Assembly (NCBI GenBank): GCA_903905065.1
Contig: CAIVEW010000068.1
Span: 156,670-220,669 of the forward strand
DNA length: 64,000 nucleotides
Source: an uncultured Bacteroidota bacterium
Lineage (GTDB): Bacteria > Bacteroidota > Bacteroidia > Chitinophagales > Chitinophagaceae
Direction: 5' to 3'
The position numbers and the translations under genes were made by a program. Under the pieces are notes generated by a model. It was not told the origin of the DNA and made no database searches. It saw only the letters and a list, made by a program, of their open reading frames with translations. This document shows, in pieces, positions 8,868 through 17,085 of this stretch (the first letter of the stretch is position 1; every line of letters begins with the position of its first letter).

Positions 8868-9689
8868 TTATTGAGCGCCCTTCTGCATCTCTTCCACTAT
8901 TGCCGTGCTAACCCCGGTATTGGAGAAACCACCATCGTGAAAGAGGTTTTGCATGGTTACCATACGTGTATAGTCGCTAAACAGCATCACACAATAATTA
9001 GCGCAATCCTCCGCGCTGGCGTTTCCAAGTGGTGACATTTTTTCGGCATAATGGAAAAACACATCGAATCCGGCCACACCCGACCCTGCGGTTGTAACTG
9101 TGGGCGACTGTGAGATCGTATTTACACGCACTTTCTTTGCAAAACCGTAGTGATAACCAAAGCTGCGGGCAATGCTTTCCAGCAGCGCCTTTGCATCAGC
9201 CATGTCATTGTAGCCAGGGAAGGTGCGTTGCGCGGCTATGTAACTCAGTCCTAATATAGATCCCCATTCCTTCATGGCATCTGCCTTCATAGCAGCCTGG
9301 CAGACCCTGTGCAGCGACAAGGCGGAAATATCAAGTGTTTTGAGGAAGTTTTCGTAGCTCGTGTTTGTGTATTCTATGTTCTTGCGCACATTTGGCGACA
9401 TGCCTATGCTATGCAGGATAAAATCAATTTTGCCACCCAGCAATTCCATGCTTTTCTGCATCAGGTTATCAAGGTCTGCCGTCGATGTAGCATCTGCCGG
9501 TATTACCTGCGCATTGCACAGCTTGGCCAGTTCATTTATTTTGCCCATGCGCAAGGCTATAGGTGCATTGGTCAGCACTATCTCCGCACCTTCTGCCACG
9601 GCAGCCAGCGCAGTTTTCCAGGCTATGGAGCGCTCATCCAGCGCGCCGAAAATGATCCCTTTTTTCCCTTTCAGTAATTGGTTTGGCAT
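8868..9689 (-). CDS. fabI: enoyl-[acyl-carrier-protein] reductase (NADH) FabI
   Basis: 273 aa short-chain dehydrogenase of the FabI class, which performs the last reduction of each fatty-acid elongation cycle. N-terminal NADH-binding region: KGKKGIIFGALDERSIAW, with the FabI-specific spacing in place of the classic TGxxxGxG. Catalytic residues lie in LSYIAAQRTFPGYNDMADAK (Tyr-x6-Lys: the second Tyr and the final Lys). ILHSIGMSPN and VRVNTISQSPT are further family marks. First gene of a minus-strand run with porQ, the UbiA enzyme and maf. Confidence 0.95.
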   Translation of the reverse strand: MPNQLLKGKKGIIFGALDERSIAWKTALAAVAEGAEIVLTNAPIALRMGKINELAKLCNAQVIPADATSTADLDNLMQKSMELLGGKIDFILHSIGMSPNVRKNIEYTNTSYENFLKTLDISALSLHRVCQAAMKADAMKEWGSILGLSYIAAQRTFPGYNDMADAKALLESIARSFGYHYGFAKKVRVNTISQSPTVTTAGSGVAGFDVFFHYAEKMSPLGNASAEDCANYCVMLFSDYTRMVTMQNLFHDGGFSNTGVSTAIVEEMQKGAQ

Positions 9690-9937
9690 ATGTGTTATTT
9701 ATACAGGCGGTAAAAGTAGAAAAAAAGGAGGAGTGGAAATTCATAATTTTCCCGTGGGAATAAATTATATGAATATAAAGTATTATTCCCCGCTTAAAAG
9801 AATGACAATTTCCACTTTTCCTCGTAAGCCTTCCCTACCTCGTTTCCGCACTTCCCGCGTTAAAACCGCCACTTGCTACCTGCGGCTTTTCCAATAGCGC
9901 TACTAGCCGGAAGTTTGTGTTACAAAATCGAAGAGAT

Positions 9938-10366
9938 ATGAAAACAACTAACTTTTTACTGTCGCTGATGTTTATTTTGCTTGCAACAATCGCGGCGGCA
10001 AGTGCTCAGGAGGTAGCCGCTGCTGGTATATCATTGACCACAGCTAATGGCCGCACGGCCATCCATTTTACCGTTCCACGGGAAGTGAACGTAAGGCACT
10101 ACCGGATCGAGGCAAGCGATGATAGCGTGCATTTTGGCGTAGTTGCAACACTAAAATCAAAGGGGAACTCTGTCATGCCAAATAAATACAGTTGTGACCT
10201 TACTGCCTGGAACTACAAATACTTTAGGATCGCAATTGTAGAAATGAATGGAAGTATGCCCTATTCGGCGGTAGTACAACGCACGGAAATACACGAAGCT
10301 GTGCCCGAAAAAACAAATATGAAGGTGTTGCAACCCGGTTCTTCCCATGTTCTGGTAAAACAATAA
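9938..10366 (+). CDS. hypothetical secreted protein
   Basis: 142 aa from the ATG at 9938, chosen because it begins a clean signal peptide (MKTTNFLLSLMFILLATIAA, cleavage near SAQ) and GAAGAGAT precedes it; an upstream in-frame start at 9917 would spoil the signal. The mature part has beta-strand-like text (GRTAIHFTVPREVNVRHYRI, EASDDSVHFGVVATLKSKGN) resembling a single fibronectin-III or jelly-roll unit of the kind found ahead of T9SS sorting domains, but no sorting domain follows. Function unknown. A 28-bp palindrome follows 45 bp downstream. Confidence 0.7.
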   Translation: MKTTNFLLSLMFILLATIAAASAQEVAAAGISLTTANGRTAIHFTVPREVNVRHYRIEASDDSVHFGVVATLKSKGNSVMPNKYSCDLTAWNYKYFRIAIVEMNGSMPYSAVVQRTEIHEAVPEKTNMKVLQPGSSHVLVKQ

Positions 10367-10411
10367 CACCAAGAAGTTTAGTATAGATAAACCCCGATCA
10401 CAGATCAGAAT

Positions 10412-10439
10412 ATCAACTACCTCAATTGAGGTAGTTGAT
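10412..10439. promoter_or_regulatory. perfect 28-bp palindrome upstream of the LytTR regulator
   Basis: Half-site ATCAACTACCTCAA is followed at once by its exact reverse complement. Flanks CAGAAT (left) and TCTG (right) extend the stem with a two-base bulge. It is placed 37 bp before the regulator ATG and 45 bp after the preceding gene. It could be an operator or a hairpin terminator; there is no T-tract after it, which favours the operator reading. Confidence 0.6.
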
Positions 10440-10476
10440 TCTGAAAAATACAGGCATAATTAATTACTTTTATTCA

Positions 10477-11238
10477 ATGAATAAAATAGATAATTTAAAG
10501 GCGGTGATAGTGGATGACGATGAATTTTGCAGCCTGCAGCTGCAGGATGTTATTACGCGTAAAGTGCGCGGAATAGACATTTTAGGCGTGTGCAATAATG
10601 CTGAAGAAGGCATTTCTAAGATTCAGCAGTTATCACCGGATATCGTATTTCTTGATGTGGAGATGCCCGGCATGAATGGATTTGAGATGTTGAAAAAATT
10701 ACCCGCAATCAATTTTGAGATAATCTTTATTACCGCCCACGACCACTATGCGATCAGGGCCATACGCTTTTCTGCGATAGATTACTTGTTGAAGCCGGTA
10801 GATGCTACATCGTTGCAGGAGGCGCTGGACCGGGTTATTGAGAAAAAGAGAAAACATATAGAAATTCCGCAACGGCAATTAGAGATCATAAATCACCCGG
10901 CTGGTAAGCAGATGGACAATCTTGCTGTGCCCACAATGGAAGGGCTGTTATTTATTAGTCTGCAGGATATTGTCAGCTGCGAATCAGATGATAAGTACAC
11001 AACTATCGTCCTTGGAGATAAGAAAAGGATAGTAGCCTCGCGGACACTGGGAGATTTTGAAGAACTATTATCAAAGCATGGTTTCTTCCGTATTCATAAA
11101 TCCTACATGATAAACCTGAAGCACCTGAAAAAATATTTGCGTGGCGAGGGTGGGCAGGTCGTAATGTCCAACGGCGCAACGCTTGATGTGTCGAGAAGAA
11201 AGAAGGAGGAACTGATGGAACTTGTTTCGCAATTCTGA
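10477..11238 (+). CDS. LytTR family response regulator
   Basis: 253 aa from ATG 10477 (MNKIDNLKAVIVDDDEF); in-frame TTG 10435 lies inside the palindrome and is less likely. Receiver domain, residues 7-125: acidic pair VDDDEF, phosphoacceptor Asp at about 60 in IVFLDVEMPGMNGFEML, Thr in IIFITAHDHYA, Lys in IDYLLKPVDA. The C-terminal LytTR DNA-binding domain (about 155-250) shows GLLFISLQDIVSCESDDKYT, HKSYMINLKHLKKY and SRRKKEEL. LytTR regulators bind direct repeats and usually control exported or surface functions. The hybrid kinase 62 bp downstream on the same strand is its likely partner. Confidence 0.93.
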   Translation: MNKIDNLKAVIVDDDEFCSLQLQDVITRKVRGIDILGVCNNAEEGISKIQQLSPDIVFLDVEMPGMNGFEMLKKLPAINFEIIFITAHDHYAIRAIRFSAIDYLLKPVDATSLQEALDRVIEKKRKHIEIPQRQLEIINHPAGKQMDNLAVPTMEGLLFISLQDIVSCESDDKYTTIVLGDKKRIVASRTLGDFEELLSKHGFFRIHKSYMINLKHLKKYLRGEGGQVVMSNGATLDVSRRKKEELMELVSQF

Positions 11239-11300
11239 TCATAACTGTGACCGACTTAGTAACGAACCCGGGCGTATCCCGCTTATAACGATATATCTAA

Positions 11301-14300
11301 ATGAGCAAAACGGTGAAATCTTTTCTGTTTTTTCTTCTTATCCTGTCTGGACAGAGTGTTTATGCCCAGCCGCAACACGGCCAGCATACCGTTGATTCAT
11401 TGCTGCCTTTGCTATCCAAAGCTAACGATGACGTCGCTAAATTGGGCGTGCTCAATCTGCTGACCGATGAGTTTCCTAATATTAACCCGGACGAGGGCTT
11501 AAAATACGGACAGACAGAGCTAAAAATTGCGGAAAGGCTGAGCAGTAAAAAAGATATTTCGCATGCCTATAATAATATCGGGTTGTGTTACATGCATAAA
11601 AATGAGCCTGATAAGGCATTGGATTTTTTGACCAGGGCGCTTGGCATTAATGGACAGATAGGTAACAAAAAGTGGGCAGGTGGCAATTCCGTGAATATCG
11701 GAATGATATATGCCAGCGAGGCTAAATGGGATAGTGCGCTTTTCTACTATAGCAAGGCAGAAAAAATGCTGAGCGAGATCCGAGAAAAAGAGTTCCTGGC
11801 AAATGACTATCAAAACATCGCTGTCGTGTATGTGAATACCGGCGACTACCCAAAGGCATTGCAGGAGTTGCAGAGAGCATTGAAACTGGAGATTGAAATA
11901 AACAACAAGACCGGCCAGGCAAACTGTTATGGCAACCTCGGTGTTGTATATAAATCGCTTAACGACTATCCCAGGGCATTGGAAAATTATACAAAGTCTC
12001 TGCAAATAGCTGAGGCGATTGGCAATAAAAACCTCATTGCGGCTAGCATTGGGAACATAGGTCAGGTCTATGACGTACAAAGTGACTATCCCAAAGCACT
12101 CGAATACTATTACAAAGGTCTCAAAATTACAGAGGAATCAGGTAATAGGTCGCAAATGACCGCGTGGTATAATAACATAGGTAATGTGTTCAAGGTTCAA
12201 AAAGACTATGCAAAAGCGCTGGAGAACTATAACATGACATTGAAAATTGCCGAAGAATTAAAAGATAAAGTAATGATTTGCATGGCAGAGGTAAATATTG
12301 GCACTACTTATATTCAATTAGAAGACTATACCCGCTCAATGGAGCATCTTGAGCGCGCATTGAAACTTGCGAGGGAAACTGGTTACAAGATAGCTGAGGG
12401 GCGAACACTTGGTGAGATTTCTTATCACTACCAGGTCCGGGGTGAGTATGAAAAGGCCCTGGAATTGGGGCTCCAGGGATTGAAGATACTAACCGAGGTA
12501 GGCGATAAAGAGCAGATAGCCTGGATGACGGGTGGGGTAGGAAGTACTTACCTGGATATTGCTAGAGATACGGCAGGAAAGTTCAGGCCGGGCAGGTATG
12601 TTCCGCAGACCAAAAAAGATGCGTTGAAAATGGCAATAAAATATCTCGGAGATGCAATAGGTATAGATAATGAAATCGGAGCAATAGACGATGTTAGCGA
12701 TTGTTACAAACTGCTATCGGAGGCTCAGGCACTTACCGGCGATCATGCGGCTGCGTTAGTAAGCTTCAAAAATTATGTTCAACTAAAGGATTCGATATTT
12801 TCGGCGCAAAACAGCAGAAAGATAGCGACACTGGATGCAAAGCGTGAGACGGAACTGAAGCAGAAGCAAATAGAAGTGCAGGAACTGCAACTGAACGCAG
12901 TAAAGAATGAACGCAAATACTATGTAGCCGGGATTGCGGGGCTCGTATTGTTGTCATTAGGTATGGTGGGCCGTTTTCGTACTGTAAAAAAGAACCGGAA
13001 AAACCTTGAGGAAAAAAACAGGGTAATAGCAGCCGAAAAAGAAAATGCGGATGTGCAACGGATACGCGCCGAAAACTCCGAGCGCTTCAAACAACAGTTT
13101 CTGGCCAATATGAGCCACGAGATACGCACACCCATGAATGCCGTAAGCGGCATGACAGACCTGCTACTTGAAAAAGGTCCGCGGCCAGACCAGTTAGAGT
13201 ATCTCCAGGCAATCAGTAAGTCATCAGAGATATTACTGCATATTATCAACGACATCCTGGATATGTCTAAGATAGAAGCCGGCAAGCTGGAACTGGAAAC
13301 AATAGATTTTTCACTTGCAGAAACAGTAAAGCAAGTAAAGGACACACTTTCCTACAAAGCAGAGGAAAAAGGCCTGCAGCTAATTACCCATATAGACAGT
13401 AATGTAGCAGATGTGGTGATAGGCGACCCCTACCGCCTTAACCAGGTACTCATCAACCTGGGTGGTAATGCAATAAAATTCACGGATAAAGGTGGGGTGC
13501 AGATAGACGTAAAAAGGGTAAGCGAAACCAATGGCAATACGGCATTGCGCTTCTCTGTAACAGATACCGGTATCGGCATACCACAAGACAAATTGCAAAG
13601 CCTGTTTGAGAGCTTTACTCAAGTCAACAGTTCAGATACCCGCAAGTTTGGCGGTACTGGTCTTGGCCTTTCTATTTCAAAACAGCTGGTGGAATTGCAG
13701 GGAGGCAGCATTAGTGTGGAAAGCAAAGAGGGTAGTGGTACTACCTTCAGCTTTGTGATCACTTACAAGGAAGGCTCAGCTGAAAAACTGCTGCAGCGTA
13801 TCGCCGAGGAACAAAAGATAGATGGCCATATGCTCGACGGTTTGCGAATTCTTGTGGCAGATGATAACGAGTACAATCGTATGGTGGTAAATGAAACGCT
13901 AAGACTTAAGGCAATAGTGGACGTAGATCTAGTAACGAACGGACAAGAAGCCATTCAAAAGCTTGCACAAAACTACTACGATGTAATACTGATGGATGTG
14001 CAGATGCCGGTAATGAATGGCATAGATGCAACGAAATACATAAGGCTGCAAATGCCTGCGCCAAAGAACCAGGTGCCTATTATTGCCCTAACTGCCAGCA
14101 TACTCCGGGCTGACCTTGATATGTGTTCGGAATCCGGCATGAATTCCTATGTTCCAAAACCGTTCAAGGCATGGCAACTTGTTCACACAATCGCAGACGT
14201 GACGGGACGGAAAGATTTTAAGGCCGCTAGAACTAATTCCGGCGAAAAGGCCGCATTGAAGGATGATAGGGGGATAGTCAGCGATCTATTTTACCTGCGG

Positions 14301-14600
14301 GATTTCTGTGAAGGAGATGAAGTGCGAATGAAGAAATATGTAAACCTATATCTTAAGGCAATACCCGCGTTTAAAGAAAAATTACTGGCGGGAGTAGCCA
14401 CAAAAGATACGACAGAAATAGCGTTGCACGTACATTCATTCAAACCGAAATGGATGATGATGGGCATGAAAACAACAAGTGAACTCGCTACAAAAATAGA
14501 CCAGCAGTGTAAAGACAACGACGATGGCGTATATGAAAACGTTATGTTAGTGCTGCTGCAGACCGATCGGTCGGTGGAAGAACTAAAAGACAGGTGTTGA
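11301..14600 (+). CDS. TPR-containing hybrid sensor histidine kinase with REC and Hpt domains
   Basis: 1099 aa. Signal peptide (SFLFFLLILSGQSVYAQ), then about eight tetratricopeptide repeats (about residues 75-410; e.g. AYNNIGLCYMHKNEPDKALD), a coiled region, and a transmembrane helix (YVAGIAGLVLLSLGMVG, about 540-557). Cytoplasmic part: HisKA with MSHEIRTPMNAVSG (His near 607), HATPase with RLNQVLINLGGNAIKFT (about 711), DTGIGIPQDKL and GGTGLGLSIS; receiver domain (about 846-965; Asp in DVILMDVQMPVMNG); C-terminal Hpt with HVHSFKPK (about 1042). All relay residues are present on one chain, so a His-Asp-His-Asp phosphorelay ending on one of the flanking regulators is likely. The TPR sensor faces the periplasm. 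Confidence 0.93.
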   Translation: MSKTVKSFLFFLLILSGQSVYAQPQHGQHTVDSLLPLLSKANDDVAKLGVLNLLTDEFPNINPDEGLKYGQTELKIAERLSSKKDISHAYNNIGLCYMHKNEPDKALDFLTRALGINGQIGNKKWAGGNSVNIGMIYASEAKWDSALFYYSKAEKMLSEIREKEFLANDYQNIAVVYVNTGDYPKALQELQRALKLEIEINNKTGQANCYGNLGVVYKSLNDYPRALENYTKSLQIAEAIGNKNLIAASIGNIGQVYDVQSDYPKALEYYYKGLKITEESGNRSQMTAWYNNIGNVFKVQKDYAKALENYNMTLKIAEELKDKVMICMAEVNIGTTYIQLEDYTRSMEHLERALKLARETGYKIAEGRTLGEISYHYQVRGEYEKALELGLQGLKILTEVGDKEQIAWMTGGVGSTYLDIARDTAGKFRPGRYVPQTKKDALKMAIKYLGDAIGIDNEIGAIDDVSDCYKLLSEAQALTGDHAAALVSFKNYVQLKDSIFSAQNSRKIATLDAKRETELKQKQIEVQELQLNAVKNERKYYVAGIAGLVLLSLGMVGRFRTVKKNRKNLEEKNRVIAAEKENADVQRIRAENSERFKQQFLANMSHEIRTPMNAVSGMTDLLLEKGPRPDQLEYLQAISKSSEILLHIINDILDMSKIEAGKLELETIDFSLAETVKQVKDTLSYKAEEKGLQLITHIDSNVADVVIGDPYRLNQVLINLGGNAIKFTDKGGVQIDVKRVSETNGNTALRFSVTDTGIGIPQDKLQSLFESFTQVNSSDTRKFGGTGLGLSISKQLVELQGGSISVESKEGSGTTFSFVITYKEGSAEKLLQRIAEEQKIDGHMLDGLRILVADDNEYNRMVVNETLRLKAIVDVDLVTNGQEAIQKLAQNYYDVILMDVQMPVMNGIDATKYIRLQMPAPKNQVPIIALTASILRADLDMCSESGMNSYVPKPFKAWQLVHTIADVTGRKDFKAARTNSGEKAALKDDRGIVSDLFYLRDFCEGDEVRMKKYVNLYLKAIPAFKEKLLAGVATKDTTEIALHVHSFKPKWMMMGMKTTSELATKIDQQCKDNDDGVYENVMLVLLQTDRSVEELKDRC

Positions 14601-14707
14601 GTTTACACCACGTTTTTACCAGCTGATTTGAAGTAGACTTGCAACTGTCTTTGAGTTAAGGATAATATCCTAAATTCGTTAAGAATTATTAAACCAAATG
14701 GAAAGGT

Positions 14708-15088
14708 ATGACTAGCAAATTGGCCAAAAAAATATTCGTAGTTGATGATGATGAAATGATGTCTGCTGCGCTTGAAGATTACCTGACAAGGAAAACCCAC
14801 CACGATGTCCACTTGTTCAATACAGGAGAGGCATGCCTGGAGCACCTGTACGAAAGTCCGGATATTGTGATTCTCGATTACAACCTCAACTCGGTGTATA
14901 AAAATGCGGCCAACGGAATGAAGATATTGGAAGCAATAAAAAAGGAGGACCGGAGCATAAGAGTAATAATGCTATCTAGCCAGGAGGCTTATGGCACTGC
15001 CCTGCAGACCATAACCAAGGGAGCGGAAGAGTACGTGATCAAGGCCGAAGATGCTTTCGAGAAGATCGCAGCACTCTGTAATTCATGA
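14708..15088 (+). CDS. stand-alone response regulator receiver protein
   Basis: 126 aa, only a CheY-like receiver domain. Acidic pocket KKIFVVDDDEMM, phosphoacceptor Asp in DIVILDYNLNSVYKNAANG (about residue 58), Ser in VIMLSSQEAYG, Lys in EEYVIKAED. The alpha3 loop after the Asp is longer than in CheY. With no output domain it probably acts as a phosphate shuttle or protein-interaction switch. It starts 107 bp after the hybrid kinase, whose Hpt domain is a natural phosphodonor. Confidence 0.9.
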   Translation: MTSKLAKKIFVVDDDEMMSAALEDYLTRKTHHDVHLFNTGEACLEHLYESPDIVILDYNLNSVYKNAANGMKILEAIKKEDRSIRVIMLSSQEAYGTALQTITKGAEEYVIKAEDAFEKIAALCNS

Positions 15089-15120
15089 GCAGATTACTTT
15101 TTTGGAGTTGCAGCACCGAT

Positions 15121-17013
15121 TTACTTTCTTACAATGATCTCCACACGCCTGTTCTTCCTTTGTCCTTCCTCGGTATCGTTGGGCGCTATCATTTTGGCTT
15201 CACCCCAACCCTTGGCTTGCACCTGGGCATCATCTATACCAAAAGCCGTAATCGTTTTTGACACCATGCCGGCCCTTTTGTAGGAGAGCTCCTCGTTGAT
15301 CATGGGTGTGCCCGTATTATCGGTATAAGCATTCACAAACACCACCATGGCTTTATTGCTAAGCAGCGGTTCGAGAGCCGAGCGTAATACAGCCACATCT
15401 GAATCCGCGAGTTCCACCCTGTTCACATCAAAGTGTATGGTTGCCACAAGGCTGTCATGCACTGGTTTTATGGGGTTGTAGTTTGATGGCAGCATCACCA
15501 CATTGTGTACCAGCGGTTTATGAAGGTAAGAGGTATCAAAATCCAGCGTGTCATGCACCTGAGTGTATTCCACGTGCCAGCTATGTATCGCATATTTTTT
15601 CCCCACCGCCAGCGATATCAGGAAGCTCGCATCTCCGCGGTTACTCTGGAACTGGTAAAGTGTATCACCGGTCACCGCATTGCATACGAACATCACGGTG
15701 TAATTCAGCCGCTGGCCGCTGAGACTGTCATATACATAGCCCTCTATGTTGCCGGTGGGTATGGGCTGCAGGAAGGGTGGGAGGGAAACCTGGTAAAGAT
15801 CGAAATTACCGGGAGGGCCGTTACGGTCAGAAGCGAAATACATTTTTCGGCCATCCATGGTCACGTACTGGCTTTTTTCGTCACTGGCTGTATTGATAGG
15901 GTAGCCAAGGTTCCGCGCCTGGTCCCAGGTGTGCTCGTTGATGCGCTTGCTCATAAAAATATCTGAGCCGCCCATGCCCGGCCAGCCATCACTGGCAAAG
16001 AAAAGGGTGCGGTTGTCTACCGAGATAAAGGGAGCGGTTTCATTACCTGCTGTATTTATTTTAGGCCCTGCATTTACCGGCAACTGCCACAATCCATTGT
16101 CGAAGCGTGATATCCAGATATCCATTCCTCCATACCCTCCGGGCCGGTCGCTCACGAAGTAGAGTTCCCTGTTGTCCGGAGATAGAGATGGCTGGCCCTC
16201 ATATGCGGGTGTGTTGATGGTTGCGCCGAATGGCTGTGGTGTCGTCCACTCACCATCCTTGGTTACCCGGTAGGACATCAGCAGGTCGCAGCCGCCTTCT
16301 GTCCAGGCATCCCAGCTACGGTTATCGCAACGGGTGAAAAACATATAATGCCCATCCGTAGAAATAAATTGAGCAGATTCCGGATCAGGTGTGTTGAAGA
16401 TGCCCAAATTTCGCCCGGAGCACCAGTCGCCGCAGGTATCCATCGCACTGTAATAAAGGTCATCGTCCATATTGTTCATGCGCCGGGTATAGTACAGCAG
16501 GCCTGTATCTGCCGACATACAAGGATAGAGCTCCGCATCCGGTGTGTTGATCCGTACCAGGTTTTCCGGCCAATTGCGCGACTGGTTGATCAACGCGGAT
16601 CTTACAAACTCGGCCTGTGCTTTCAGCTTTCGCCATTCCGGGTCATCGAGGTGAGAATTGATAGTTTGCAGCGCCTCGTCTGCATATCCGCAGGCAATGA
16701 GGCTTTTTACGAGCGGCTTGCCGAATCGTTGCTTGCCATTTGCACATCGTGCAACTGCCTTGCGGAATACATCAGCAGCCTGCGGGTATTTGCGAGCTTC
16801 AAAGTACCACTGGCCGAGTTGTGCGTACGCATCTGAAAAGGAATGCGACTTGGCTATCGCGTGCTCCATTTTTTTACAAGCCTTATCTGGTTTTTTGGCA
16901 GCACGTTCGCGCAATGCGGCCTCATAGCAACGGTCCGCCCGCTTGGGAACCTGCGCCACTGCAATAAAGCACGAAAACAAACAGCAAAATAAAATTAATA
17001 TGCTCAGTCGCAT
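15121..17013 (-). CDS. TPR / PD40 beta-propeller / OmpA-C protein, PorE-like architecture
   Basis: 630 aa from ATG 17013, chosen because it starts a signal peptide (MRLSILILFCCLFSCFIAVA); the longer reading adds 24 unlikely residues. Order: TPR-like helices (about 25-120), PD40/WD40-like propeller (about 150-410; blades such as EGQPSLSPDNRELYFVSDRP), a carboxypeptidase-regulatory-like beta domain (about 425-500; GNIEGYVYDSLSGQRLNY), and an OmpA C-terminal peptidoglycan-binding domain (about 520-630; NAYTDNTGTPMINEELSYKR and KNRRVEI). This is the domain order of T9SS PorE, which tethers the secretion machinery to peptidoglycan, but Bacteroidota often have several such proteins. No gene symbol is given for that reason. 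A C-terminal Lys-Arg motif ends the protein. Confidence 0.85.
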   Translation of the reverse strand: MRLSILILFCCLFSCFIAVAQVPKRADRCYEAALRERAAKKPDKACKKMEHAIAKSHSFSDAYAQLGQWYFEARKYPQAADVFRKAVARCANGKQRFGKPLVKSLIACGYADEALQTINSHLDDPEWRKLKAQAEFVRSALINQSRNWPENLVRINTPDAELYPCMSADTGLLYYTRRMNNMDDDLYYSAMDTCGDWCSGRNLGIFNTPDPESAQFISTDGHYMFFTRCDNRSWDAWTEGGCDLLMSYRVTKDGEWTTPQPFGATINTPAYEGQPSLSPDNRELYFVSDRPGGYGGMDIWISRFDNGLWQLPVNAGPKINTAGNETAPFISVDNRTLFFASDGWPGMGGSDIFMSKRINEHTWDQARNLGYPINTASDEKSQYVTMDGRKMYFASDRNGPPGNFDLYQVSLPPFLQPIPTGNIEGYVYDSLSGQRLNYTVMFVCNAVTGDTLYQFQSNRGDASFLISLAVGKKYAIHSWHVEYTQVHDTLDFDTSYLHKPLVHNVVMLPSNYNPIKPVHDSLVATIHFDVNRVELADSDVAVLRSALEPLLSNKAMVVFVNAYTDNTGTPMINEELSYKRAGMVSKTITAFGIDDAQVQAKGWGEAKMIAPNDTEEGQRKNRRVEIIVRK

Positions 17014-17085
17014 CAGTCGCGAAAAGTACGGAAAAAATGCATAAACCTCTTCCTCGCGGAAGATTGTTCGGCGACTTCTGTGCAC

